A stretch of 36,262 nucleotides of DNA. It comes from Yersinia artesiana (lineage in GTDB: Bacteria > Pseudomonadota > Gammaproteobacteria > Enterobacterales > Enterobacteriaceae). Positions 8,268-15,585 of this stretch are shown here, piece by piece. The first letter of the stretch is position 1. Each line of letters starts with the position of its first letter. The position numbers and the translations under genes were made by a program. The DNA lies in NCBI RefSeq assembly GCF_902726545.1, contig NZ_CACVAD010000045.1, positions 1-36,262 of the forward strand, given 5' to 3'. The notes under the pieces are model-generated. The model was not told where the DNA came from and did not search any database. It was given only the letters and a program-made list of their open reading frames with translations.

Positions 8268-9517
8268 CAGTTTTGTTCAACCTGATAGACACCCCACGCC
8301 GCTTGCAGCCCAGCGCCCTGAACAGTGACAAACCCTAACCGGTTCAACACCGCTTCAAGAGCTACCAGTGTTTGCATCACACAATCTTTACGGGCGTTAT
8401 ACCCCATCGTGCCTATACGCCAAATTTTGCCATTCAGCGGCCCAAATGAAGTACCTATCTCAATACCAAAATCATTCAACATCAATTGCCTAACTTGTTC
8501 ACCGTGGATCCCCGCCGGAATGACCACGCCCAACACATTGTTCATGCGATACTTCAGGTCACCGAAAACGGCAAGCCCCATGCCTTGAATCCCCGCCAGC
8601 AATGCAGCGCCGTGCAAGGCATGACGCGCAATGCCGTTATCCAAACCTTCTTCCAGCATCACCCGCGCACATTCTCGGGCGGCGAACAACATGCTGGTCG
8701 CCTCAGTATGATGATTCAGGCGCTCCGGCCCCCAATAATCCATGATCATGCCCAGATCAAAGTAATTGGAATAGATCATCTCTTCATCGCCATCAGCATG
8801 ATCCGCCGTGCGGATCCCCTGCTCAATACATTTGCGACGCCGAATTTGTTCAGCAAATCGTGGACTCAGCGTCACCGGAGAACTGCCCGATGGCCCACCG
8901 AGGCACTTTTGTAGCCCAGCCGAGACTGCATCCAGCCCCCATGCATCTGTTTCCAATACATTTCCACCTAATGATGCCGTGGCGTCGGTATAAAATAGCA
9001 CGTGATGACGGCGGCAAATTTCGCCCAGTTCGACCAGCGGTTGCAACATGGTGGTTGAGGTGTCGCCCTGCACCGTCAACAATAGGCGCGGGCGCACTTT
9101 CTTGATGGCATCCTCAATCATATCCGGTGTGAATACTTCGCCCCACGGCACTTCAATAACATGGACTTCGGCACGGCAACGCCGGGCAATTTCACATAAC
9201 AAATGGCCGAAACGACCAAAAACCGGCACCAGCACTTTATCGCCCGGTCGAATGGATGACAGCAAAACGGCCTCGATACCGGCACGGGAAGTGCCATCAA
9301 TCAACATCGTCCACTGATTTTCAGTACGGAAAACACCACGATACAGCGCCATCACCTGATTCATATAATCCGTCATCGCCGGATCATATTGCCCGATCAA
9401 CTGGCTCGCCATCGCGCGCAGCACCCGTGGATCGGCATTGATCGGCCCCGGCCCCATCAGCAACCGTGCTGGTGGATTAATCTGACTAAACAACGGGTTA
9501 TGGTTAACTGCCGACAT
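8267..9517 (-). CDS. hpxJ: Class V aminotransferase, probable (S)-ureidoglycine-glyoxylate aminotransferase
   Basis: PLP enzyme of the AGT/PucG fold. LLMGPGPINADPRVL at the N-terminus, DGTSRAGIEAVL, the cofactor-binding FYTDATASLGG (Asp178) and the Schiff-base Lys204 in SAGLQKCLGGPSG are seen, plus RIGTMGYNAR near the C-terminus. PucG of Bacillus transaminates ureidoglycine with glyoxylate to oxalurate and glycine, and HpxJ in Klebsiella purine catabolism is assigned the same role. Its partner hpxK overlaps it directly. The 416 residues are about normal for the family. Upstream are the ABC importer genes of the same operon. Serine- or alanine-glyoxylate transaminase is a less likely alternative. 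Confidence 0.85.
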   Translation of the reverse strand: MSAVNHNPLFSQINPPARLLMGPGPINADPRVLRAMASQLIGQYDPAMTDYMNQVMALYRGVFRTENQWTMLIDGTSRAGIEAVLLSSIRPGDKVLVPVFGRFGHLLCEIARRCRAEVHVIEVPWGEVFTPDMIEDAIKKVRPRLLLTVQGDTSTTMLQPLVELGEICRRHHVLFYTDATASLGGNVLETDAWGLDAVSAGLQKCLGGPSGSSPVTLSPRFAEQIRRRKCIEQGIRTADHADGDEEMIYSNYFDLGMIMDYWGPERLNHHTEATSMLFAARECARVMLEEGLDNGIARHALHGAALLAGIQGMGLAVFGDLKYRMNNVLGVVIPAGIHGEQVRQLMLNDFGIEIGTSFGPLNGKIWRIGTMGYNARKDCVMQTLVALEAVLNRLGFVTVQGAGLQAAWGVYQVEQN

Positions 9518-9556
9518 AGAAAATCTCCATTCTTATATGAATCAGTAAAATGTTTC

Positions 9557-10291
9557 CTACAAACCACGCACTGAGGATATAAATTGTTTTAATTCAGCTG
9601 TTTGTGGCTGAGCAAATAACGCACGACTTTCGCCCTGCTCCCACACCCGCCCCTGATGCATAAACACCACGCGGTCACCGACTTCACGCGCAAAATTCAT
9701 CTCATGGGTTACCAGAATCAAGGTCATGCCTTCAGCAGCTAACTGCTCAAGAACTTTTAGCACTTCTCCCACCAGCTCAGGATCCAGCGCAGAGGTAATT
9801 TCATCACACAACAAGACCTTAGGTTGCATCGCCAACGCGCGGGCAATGGCCACTCGTTGCTGCTGGCCGCCAGAAAGATTGGCAGGATAATAATCCATCC
9901 GATCCGCCAGCCCGACTTTGGTCAACATCTCTGCCGCCAGGTCACGACACTCGGCAGCGCTCTTTTTCAAGACTCGGCGCGGTGCCAGCATCACATTCTC
10001 AAGTGCAGTCATATGCGGGAACAAATTGAAGTTCTGAAATACCATCCCCACTGAGCGGCTAATTTCACGCGCTTGCGAATCGCGGTTGGTCACCGTCATC
10101 CCTCCGAGTTTGATACTGCCGTCCTGATAGCCTTCCAGCCCATTCATGCAGCGCAGCAATGTGCTTTTACCTGAACCGCTACGGCCAATGATCGAAATGA
10201 CTTCGCCGATCTCGATATCCAGATCTACCCCTTTCAGCACATGATTCTGGCCATAGTATTTTTGAACCTGATTAATGGTGATCAGCGGCAT
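9557..10291 (-). CDS. Polar amino acid-type ABC transporter, ATP-binding protein
   Basis: ATPase subunit of a GlnQ/HisP-type importer, energising uptake at the inner membrane. Walker A is GRSGSGKS, the signature [16 protein letters not shown], and Walker [15 protein letters not shown] with the switch histidine in LVTHEM. Its 244 residues are typical. The start overlaps the preceding permease gene by 20 bp. It lies between the permeases and hpxJ-hpxK in one minus-strand operon, which suggests that the cargo is a substrate of these enzymes (allantoate or a related ureide) although the sequence family itself points only to polar amino acids. Confidence 0.92.
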   Translation of the reverse strand: MPLITINQVQKYYGQNHVLKGVDLDIEIGEVISIIGRSGSGKSTLLRCMNGLEGYQDGSIKLGGMTVTNRDSQAREISRSVGMVFQNFNLFPHMTALENVMLAPRRVLKKSAAECRDLAAEMLTKVGLADRMDYYPANLSGGQQQRVAIARALAMQPKVLLCDEITSALDPELVGEVLKVLEQLAAEGMTLILVTHEMNFAREVGDRVVFMHQGRVWEQGESRALFAQPQTAELKQFISSVRGL

Positions 10292-10925
10292 GGAATTTCT
10301 TCTCCAGATAATGGCTGTAACGCGACAAGGGGTAACACATCAGGAAATAGCCCAGCGCCACTAAGCCAAACACTTTAAATGGCTGATAAGTGACATTGTT
10401 TAACATAGTTCCAGCTTTGGTCAGCTCAACAAAACCGATGATGGATGCCAGCGCCGTCCCTTTGATGACTTGCACTGAAAACCCTACCGTGGGCGCAATC
10501 GCAATACGCATCGCCTGTGGCGCAATCACCCGAAATAAAGTTTGGCTGAAACTCAGGCCCAAACAGCGGGAGGCTTCCCACTGACCTTTCGGTAAAGCAT
10601 CAATACTGCCGCACCAGATATCCACCAGAAAGGCACTGGTGAACAGTGTCAATGCCATCGCCGCGGCCGCCCACGGACTGACATCAATGCCCAACAGTGC
10701 CAATCCGAAGAAAGCCAAAAACAGCTGCATCAATAGCGGTGTGCCCTGAAATAGCTCGGTGTAACCGCGGACAAAACCTGTCATCCAGCGCCAACGGCTC
10801 AAGCGCATCAGCATCAGCGGCAATGTCACCAAAGTCCCGCCGAGAAAGGCGGTCAATGACAGTAACAGCGTCCAGCGAGCTGCCAGCAGCAGGTTGCGGA
10901 TGATATCCCAATCAGTAAACATCAT
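10272..10925 (-). CDS. Polar amino acid-type ABC transporter, permease 2
   Basis: HisM/GlnP-family inner-membrane subunit of 217 residues with several hydrophobic segments (around residues 12-40, 60-80, 85-105 and 185-205). The EAA-type loop that contacts the ATPase is seen as EASRCLGLSFSQTLFRVIAPQAMR. It overlaps the upstream permease by 4 bp (stop TGA within ATGATG) and the ATPase gene by 20 bp. Two ATG codons in a row (10925 and 10922) can serve as start. It pairs with the other permease as a heterodimer, as in HisQM. Confidence 0.9.
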   Translation of the reverse strand: MMFTDWDIIRNLLLAARWTLLLSLTAFLGGTLVTLPLMLMRLSRWRWMTGFVRGYTELFQGTPLLMQLFLAFFGLALLGIDVSPWAAAAMALTLFTSAFLVDIWCGSIDALPKGQWEASRCLGLSFSQTLFRVIAPQAMRIAIAPTVGFSVQVIKGTALASIIGFVELTKAGTMLNNVTYQPFKVFGLVALGYFLMCYPLSRYSHYLEKKFHAADHH

Positions 10926-11605
10926 GAGGCACGGTTCCCAAAGAATCGGCGTCCAGCCGCCAACAACAACTGGCGCATCGCAATAGACAACAACAGGTAC
11001 AGCAATGTGGTCACCAGATAGACCTCAAAACTGAGGAAGGTACGTGACTGAATCAGGTTGGCAGCAAATGTCAGCTCTTCAAATGACACCTGCGATACCA
11101 CCGCAGAACCGAGCATCACAATAATGCATTGGCTGACCAGTGCTGGATAAATGCGCTGCAATGACGGTGGTAAAATCACCCGAAAAAATGTCTGACTGCG
11201 GCTCAAACCCAGCACTCGCCCCGCTTCCCACTGGCCTTTAGCGCTGGCCTGAATCCCGGCGCGGATAATTTCCGTGCTGTAAGCGCCTAAATTTATTGTC
11301 ATCGCCAACACCGCAGCCTGCCCGGCGCTCAATTTCAACCCCAGCGCCGGTAAACCAAAAACGATGAAAAATAGCTGCACCACAAAAGGGGTATTACGCA
11401 CAATTTCCACATAACCGCCCCATACCCGCCGCAAGATGACCTTATCAAGCCGAGGGTCATGACTACAGCGGATCGCCGCGCCGACAATCCCCAGAGCGAT
11501 CCCACCCAAGGTTGCGATAGCTGTCAGCTCAATAGTGATCAACAAACCCGATAACAACTCAGGCAGATAAGGCCACAGAGCAGGAAAGTTCAGCTGATAG
11601 GTCAT
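10922..11605 (-). CDS. Polar amino acid-type ABC transporter, permease 1
   Basis: HisQ/GltJ-family inner-membrane subunit, 227 residues. Hydrophobic segments are visible near the N-terminus (LSGLLITIELTAIATLGGIAL), in the middle and near the C-terminus, and the EAA loop is EAGRVLGLSRSQTFFRVILP. It starts 12 bp after the binding-protein gene and overlaps the next permease gene, so the transporter genes are tightly coupled. Its sequence resembles permease 2 in the coupling loop, consistent with an old duplication that gave a heterodimeric channel. Confidence 0.9.
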   Translation of the reverse strand: MTYQLNFPALWPYLPELLSGLLITIELTAIATLGGIALGIVGAAIRCSHDPRLDKVILRRVWGGYVEIVRNTPFVVQLFFIVFGLPALGLKLSAGQAAVLAMTINLGAYSTEIIRAGIQASAKGQWEAGRVLGLSRSQTFFRVILPPSLQRIYPALVSQCIIVMLGSAVVSQVSFEELTFAANLIQSRTFLSFEVYLVTTLLYLLLSIAMRQLLLAAGRRFFGNRAS

Positions 11606-11617
11606 CGCCCGCTCCTG

Positions 11618-12409
11618 TTATGCGCCGAGATCGGCTGGTAACGGGGCTTTCAGCCATTTTTCGGACAAGCCATTCAGGGTGTTATCTTGCAAAGCTTCAA
11701 CAATCAGCGCATCAACCTTGGCTTTCAGTGCCGGTTCCCCCTGGCGTAAACCGATATAACAGGGTGAATCTTTCAGCATAAATTTTGCCACAGGGGCCTG
11801 AGCGGGATTCTGACGGGCCAGGGCGCTGACCACCAAATTCCCGGTTGCCAGATAATCCACCTGCCCGGACAAATAGGCTGATAACGTGGTGTTGTTATCC
11901 TCATAACGTTTTATTTGGGCATCTTTGGGCGCTAACTCACTCAGCACCATATCTTCTACCGCCCCGCGCGTCACACCGACAGTTTTCCCGGCCAGTTGCT
12001 CTGGCTGTTGCAGCGCATCCTCTTTCGCGCCAAAAACGCCAAGGAAAAACGGCGCATACGCACGACTAAAGGCGATAGCTTTTTCCCGCTCTGGATTTTT
12101 ACCCAAGCTGGAAATCACCAAATCCACTTTATCAGTTTGCAAATAGGGAACGCGGTTAGCGCTGGTCACTGGCACCAGTTGCAACTTTAGTTTCATTTTA
12201 TCGGCCAGATAATGCGCCATATCGATGTCATAGCCTTGCGGCTGAAGATCCGTCCCAACGGAACCAAATGGAGGGAAATCCTGTGGAACAGCTACCCGTA
12301 ACACGCCACGCTGTTGAATCTGCTCTAATTGATCAGCTAATACAGCGGGAACCTGAACCAATATCAGTGCTGCACCCAGTAATGCCAACATCCGCTTTTT
12401 CATGTTCAT
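11618..12409 (-). CDS. Periplasmic solute-binding protein of the ABC transporter (SBP family 3)
   Basis: 263-residue family 3 binding protein with a Sec signal peptide: basic MNMKKRM, hydrophobic LALLGAALILVQVPA, and a probable cleavage after VLA just before DQLEQI. The family pattern follows: GVLRVAVPQDFPPFGSV, GYDIDMAHYLADKM and later ISSLGKNPEREKAIAFSRAYAPF. GGAG lies 8 nt before the ATG. It is the first gene of the operon and is preceded by a sigma-54 promoter, NtrC-like sites and RpiR-like operators. The ligand cannot be read from the sequence; context suggests an anionic ureide such as allantoate or an oxamate/oxalurate-like compound. Confidence 0.9.
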   Translation of the reverse strand: MNMKKRMLALLGAALILVQVPAVLADQLEQIQQRGVLRVAVPQDFPPFGSVGTDLQPQGYDIDMAHYLADKMKLKLQLVPVTSANRVPYLQTDKVDLVISSLGKNPEREKAIAFSRAYAPFFLGVFGAKEDALQQPEQLAGKTVGVTRGAVEDMVLSELAPKDAQIKRYEDNNTTLSAYLSGQVDYLATGNLVVSALARQNPAQAPVAKFMLKDSPCYIGLRQGEPALKAKVDALIVEALQDNTLNGLSEKWLKAPLPADLGA

Positions 12410-12433
12410 AGCTTATCTCCGATAACACAGTAA

Positions 12434-12479
12434 TGAAACAATAGATTCTTAAAATCAAATCACTGAAACCATCGTTGCA
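12434..12479. promoter_or_regulatory. Two 16-bp palindromic candidate operators for the RpiR regulator
   Basis: TGAAACCATCGTTGCA at 12464-12479 matches 14 of 16 positions of the perfect palindrome TGAAACTATCGTTTCA found just upstream of the rpiR-type gene (13588-13603). A second, weaker copy at 12434-12449 matches 12 of 16. They are 30 bp apart, close to three helical turns. The first overlaps the -12 element and the expected transcription start of the sigma-54 promoter and the second lies just downstream, positions that fit a repressor. Binding by this regulator is inferred. Confidence 0.65.
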
Positions 12480-12492
12480 ACTACTGTGCCAA
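12475..12492 (-). promoter_or_regulatory. Sigma-54 (RpoN) promoter of the ABC transporter-hpxJK operon
   Basis: On the minus strand TTGGCACAGTAGTTGCA matches the -24/-12 consensus TTGGCACGN4TTGCW at all but one specified position, with the required GG-N10-GC spacing. The predicted start is near 12465, giving a leader of about 56 nt before the binding-protein ATG at 12409. No competing sigma-70 promoter stood out. Confidence 0.8.
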
Positions 12493-12541
12493 TAAACCAC
12501 CAGGATGGAAATCCCATTATTAGTGGCATCACGCTATGTAG

Positions 12542-12567
12542 GGAATAAATCGGAGGAATAAATCGGA
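12542..12567. repeat. 13-bp tandem duplication in the operon's upstream region
   Basis: GGAATAAATCGGA occurs twice head to tail (12542-12554 and 12555-12567). It lies between the sigma-54 promoter and the NtrC-like sites, so it adds 13 bp, about 1.2 helical turns, to the promoter-enhancer spacing. Confidence 0.75.
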
Positions 12568-12575
12568 GCAAGAGA

Positions 12576-12624
12576 TTCACAAAAAAAGTGCAGAAGGATA
12601 ATTTATTTGCACCATAGAGAGGCA
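12576..12624. promoter_or_regulatory. Two candidate NtrC enhancer sites
   Basis: Compared with the NtrC site TGCACC-N5-GGTGCA, 12608-12624 (TGCACC-N5-GAGGCA) matches 10 of 12 positions and 12576-12592 (TTCACA-N5-AGTGCA) matches 9 of 12. Their centres are 32 bp apart and lie about 119 and 151 bp upstream of the predicted start. This is close to the geometry of the paired enhancer sites at E. coli glnAp2 (-108 and -140). The pairing and position strengthen otherwise moderate matches. Confidence 0.6.
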
Positions 12625-12647
12625 ATCAATCACAAACAATGCTAACT

Positions 12648-12721
12648 GAAAGGGAAGCGTGCCGTTGGGGTCGAAAGCGGCTTACGCCGCCGGAGCGCCC
12701 CTGGGTGCGATAACCCTTTCA
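12648..12721 (+). repeat. Palindromic intergenic repeat, copy 2
   Basis: Second copy of the family at 2866-2938. The outer arms are GAAAGGG (12648-12654) and CCCTTTC (12714-12720), the inner stem GGGG...CCCC, and the central hairpin GCGGC-TTAC-GCCGC. It begins 11 bp past the stop codon of the RpiR-type gene and also lies upstream of the NtrC-like sites of the next operon. Confidence 0.8.
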
Positions 12722-12731
12722 AACACTGAAG

Positions 12732-13571
12732 TTAACGCTGCTCCAGCTCGCCGAAAGCGTCATACAAATCAGCTATTTGATGAATGCGCTGTCGGCCCTG
12801 CGTCAACATTTCATGCAACAATGCATTACTGAGTAAATTCGCCAAACTCATGGCAGAAGAATAGCTATCAAAAGCAGACACACTGTCGAGCGGCGTAGTT
12901 AACCGCCACTGTGCTAATGACAGCAACGACTGGGCTTGCGGCTCACAAATCAACAAGGTAGGCACACCTTGCACCTGCATTTGTAGCAAAATTTCGCGGA
13001 TAACTTTCGGGCGGCGTCGGAATGCCACCACCACCACCACATCACGCGGCCCGGCATCCACTAACTCCTCCGACAATGTTTGCCCTGCTTGCGGGATTAA
13101 CTGGACAGACTGACGAACCTGCAGCAATTGCTGACGCAGATGCAGTGCGACCGGATAGCTATTACGTAACCCCAACAACAAGATACGCGGTGCACGCACC
13201 AAGGCATTGATAATGTCACTAAATTGCTGGCTATCTAACTGATTTACCCAATGAGTCAGGTTTGCCATTTCCTGCTTATAATGGCGCGCCAACAAGGTAT
13301 TCCCTTGCACAGCATCGCGATTATCGGTCAGCGGCATTCCGCTTTGGCGCAAGGTTCGCACCTCTTCCCGCATTTCTCGATAGCTGCTGTAACCCAGCCG
13401 TTTAAACAGGCGGCTAACCGTCGCCTTAGACACGCCACTCAGCCGCGCCAGCTCGGCGCTGTTGTAACTGATCAAATCATCAAAATGACCAAAAATAAAA
13501 TCGGTAACGCGCTGCTCCTGCGGGGTTAATTGCGCATAATGCGCCCGCAAACGCTCATCAATCTGTTTCAT
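12732..13571 (-). CDS. RpiR-family transcriptional regulator
   Basis: 279-residue regulator. Its N-terminal helix-turn-helix spans about residues 1-77 (TPQEQRVTDFIFGHFDDL, then SAELARLSGVSKATVSRLFK). The C-terminal SIS sugar/phospho-metabolite-binding domain covers about 110-260 and includes RILLLGLRNSYPVA. GGAGAAGG lies just ahead of the ATG at 13571. It sits between the transporter-hpxJK operon and divergent hpxWXYZ. A perfect 16-bp palindrome lies 17 bp upstream of its start, and related palindromes overlap the transporter promoter, so it probably controls itself and the transporter operon. The effector is unknown; a pathway intermediate is likely. Confidence 0.9.
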   Translation of the reverse strand: MKQIDERLRAHYAQLTPQEQRVTDFIFGHFDDLISYNSAELARLSGVSKATVSRLFKRLGYSSYREMREEVRTLRQSGMPLTDNRDAVQGNTLLARHYKQEMANLTHWVNQLDSQQFSDIINALVRAPRILLLGLRNSYPVALHLRQQLLQVRQSVQLIPQAGQTLSEELVDAGPRDVVVVVAFRRRPKVIREILLQMQVQGVPTLLICEPQAQSLLSLAQWRLTTPLDSVSAFDSYSSAMSLANLLSNALLHEMLTQGRQRIHQIADLYDAFGELEQR

Positions 13572-13587
13572 ACCCTTCTCCGGCCAA

Positions 13588-13603
13588 TGAAACTATCGTT
13601 TCA
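13588..13603. promoter_or_regulatory. Perfect palindrome upstream of the RpiR gene (candidate operator)
   Basis: TGAAACTATCGTTTCA is a perfect inverted repeat of 6-bp arms with a 4-bp spacer, 17 bp upstream of the regulator's start codon. Related copies lie at the ABC transporter promoter. A different palindrome (GAGAAT-TTTC-ATTCTC, 13653-13668) lies between it and the hpxW promoter and may be a further site. Confidence 0.65.
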
Positions 13604-13686
13604 GCATAGGCATTTTTGCGGAACATAGCACACAAGCTCTCACCGCTAATATGAGAATTTTCATTCTCCGCATAAAATTCGACATT

Positions 13687-13703
13687 CTGGAACGCCTCTT
13701 GCT
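13687..13703 (+). promoter_or_regulatory. Sigma-54 promoter of the hpxWXYZ operon
   Basis: CTGGAACGCCTCTTGCT fits the -24/-12 consensus YTGGCACGN4TTGCW with one change in the -24 box and the exact GG-N10-GC spacing. The predicted start is near 13714, 46 nt before the hpxW ATG at 13760. I found no convincing NtrC pair in the short upstream region, so an enhancer may lie farther away or within the regulator gene. Confidence 0.7.
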
Positions 13704-13759
13704 TAGCTTCTGCCACCTCAGTTTTCTATTTCAATAAACGGGTGATAAGGAAAGCAGCA

Positions 13760-15346
13760 ATGATCAACAGCAACATGGCACCGCAAGGAATGGCGGTTAC
13801 CCCACATCATTTAGCCAGTGAAAGTGCCCTCGCTGTATTACGTGAAGGCGGCAACGCAATTGAAGCCATGGTCGCAGCAGCGGCCACCATAGCGGTGGTT
13901 TATCCACATATGAATGGATTGGGTGGCGATGGTTTCTGGCTGATTGTCCCGCCCAATGGCGATCCGATTGCCATCGATGCCAGTGGAGCCGCAGGTGAGC
14001 TGGCGACGCTTGAGCGCTACAGCGCATATCAACAGATCCCGCACCGTGGGCCGCAAGCCGCATTGACGGTTGCCGGAACTGTCGGCGGCTGGGAAGAAGC
14101 GCTGAATGTTGCTCGCGAACTCGGTGAAAATACCCTGCCACTGCGCCGCTTACTGGCAGATGCGATTACCTACGCCACACGCGGTATTCCGGTCACCCCT
14201 TCCCAAGAGGCGGCCACCCGAGCTAAATCCCATGAGCTGGCTAAATTCACCGATTTTACCGACGTTTTTATGCCACAAGGCAATATTCCAGCAGCGGGCG
14301 AACGCTTTGTTCAGCCGCAATTGGGCCAAACGCTGACAGCGCTGGCAGAACAAGGGCTAAGTAGTTTTTATCGCGGCCCGCTGGCCGAAAAAATCATCCT
14401 TGATATTACCGCCGCAGAAATGCCGATTACCGCCCAAGATCTGGCGCAATATCGGCCTAAACGCCGTACACCTCTGCGGCTACGCCACCAGCAAGGTGAA
14501 GTCTTCAACCTGACGCCACCGACGCAAGGTTTGGTATCACTGGCGATTCTCGGATTGGCTGACCGCAAACCGGTCGCCCAAATGAGTGAAGGTCAAACCA
14601 TTCACACCCTCGTGGAAGCAACCAAACTCGCCTTTGGGCTGCGTGATCAGGTGATTACCGATCCGCTGTGGATGGAGCATTGTCCACAATCCCTACTGGA
14701 AAAAGAGCCGCTCGACCAATTGGCGGCTTACATCAATAGCGAGCAAGCCGCCCATTGGGGCAGTGGTCGCGGGCCGGGTGATACCGTCTGGATGGGGGTG
14801 ATCGACAACAATGGGCTGGCGGTTTCCTTTATTCAGAGCATTTATCATGAATTTGGCAGTGGGGTGTTACTGCCCGCGACGGGCATTATTTGGCAAAACC
14901 GTGGCGCATCTTTCAGTCTTGACCCCAAGCATCTGCTAGCGTTAGCGCCGGGAAAACAGCCATTTCACACCTTAAACCCTGCCGCCGCCCGCCTGACGGA
15001 TGGCCGAACTCTGGTGTATGGCGCGATGGGCGGAGATGGTCAGCCACAAACTCAGGCGGCGGTATTTGTCCGCCACATTGTGCAGGGCTTGCCCTTACAG
15101 CAAGCCATCACCGCACCACGCTGGCTATTGGGCCGCACCTGGGGGGAAAGCTCTGACTCACTGAAACTGGAAGCACGTTTCGGGGCCGAAACCCTTGATT
15201 ACCTGCGCCAACGCGGGCATCAGATTGAATTGCTACCCGATTTTAGCGAGGTTGTCGGCCATGCCGGAGCTATTGTTCGCCACCGTAATGGCATGTTAGA
15301 AGGCGCATTTGACCCACGCAGTAATGGCAGCGCCGCCGGTTATTGA
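13760..15346 (+). CDS. hpxW: Oxamate amidohydrolase proenzyme (gamma-glutamyltransferase-like Ntn hydrolase)
   Basis: Self-processing N-terminal-nucleophile hydrolase of the gamma-glutamyltranspeptidase family. HpxW of Klebsiella hydrolyses oxamate to oxalate and ammonia. The processing-site nucleophile is probably Thr342 in GPGDTVWMGVID, close to Thr344 of the Klebsiella enzyme. GAMGGDGQPQTQAAVF near the C-terminus matches the family's oxyanion/ligand loop. No signal peptide is seen, so unlike periplasmic GGTs it should be cytosolic. I start at the ATG at 13760, with AAGGA 8 nt upstream, rather than at an in-frame GTG at 13742; this gives 528 residues. It is the first gene of the hpxWXYZ operon behind a sigma-54 promoter. 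Confidence 0.88.
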   Translation: MINSNMAPQGMAVTPHHLASESALAVLREGGNAIEAMVAAAATIAVVYPHMNGLGGDGFWLIVPPNGDPIAIDASGAAGELATLERYSAYQQIPHRGPQAALTVAGTVGGWEEALNVARELGENTLPLRRLLADAITYATRGIPVTPSQEAATRAKSHELAKFTDFTDVFMPQGNIPAAGERFVQPQLGQTLTALAEQGLSSFYRGPLAEKIILDITAAEMPITAQDLAQYRPKRRTPLRLRHQQGEVFNLTPPTQGLVSLAILGLADRKPVAQMSEGQTIHTLVEATKLAFGLRDQVITDPLWMEHCPQSLLEKEPLDQLAAYINSEQAAHWGSGRGPGDTVWMGVIDNNGLAVSFIQSIYHEFGSGVLLPATGIIWQNRGASFSLDPKHLLALAPGKQPFHTLNPAAARLTDGRTLVYGAMGGDGQPQTQAAVFVRHIVQGLPLQQAITAPRWLLGRTWGESSDSLKLEARFGAETLDYLRQRGHQIELLPDFSEVVGHAGAIVRHRNGMLEGAFDPRSNGSAAGY

Positions 15347-15384
15347 TTTCATCCACAATTTACTTATTCAGCACAGGAATTGTC

Positions 15385-15585
15385 ATGAAAGAAACATCAG
15401 AAAAAAATGCTATGGATTGGACTGCTTATATTCGGCAAATGGAAATCTTATTAGCCTTAGAGTTGGATGACACCCGCCGTGCGGCATTGCTACAACAATT
15501 TGAACGCATTGCGACTATGGCTGGCCCCTTGATGGCGCTGCCTCTGGATGAAAAGCAAGAGATAGCCGGGGTATACCGGTTATGA
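15385..15585 (+). CDS. hpxX: Small AtzG/GatC-like subunit (DUF4089)
   Basis: 66-residue protein, mostly helical in appearance, with WTAYIRQMEILLALELDDTRRAALLQQFERI and then PLMALPLDEKQEIA. This is the DUF4089/AtzG pattern. AtzG is a reduced GatC relative that binds and stabilises the amidase AtzE. The ATG at 15385 has AGGA 6 nt upstream; the longer in-frame extension to 15343 overlaps the hpxW stop and has no ribosome site. Its stop overlaps the hpxY start (TTATGA), as expected for a subunit made together with its partner. Predicted to form a complex with HpxY. Confidence 0.85.
   Translation: MKETSEKNAMDWTAYIRQMEILLALELDDTRRAALLQQFERIATMAGPLMALPLDEKQEIAGVYRL

Noticed and set aside
13653-13668. 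Palindrome GAGAAT-TTTC-ATTCTC as a further RpiR operator
   Set aside because: It matches the proposed 16-mer at only about 9 positions, so I note it beside the operator but do not count it as the same site.
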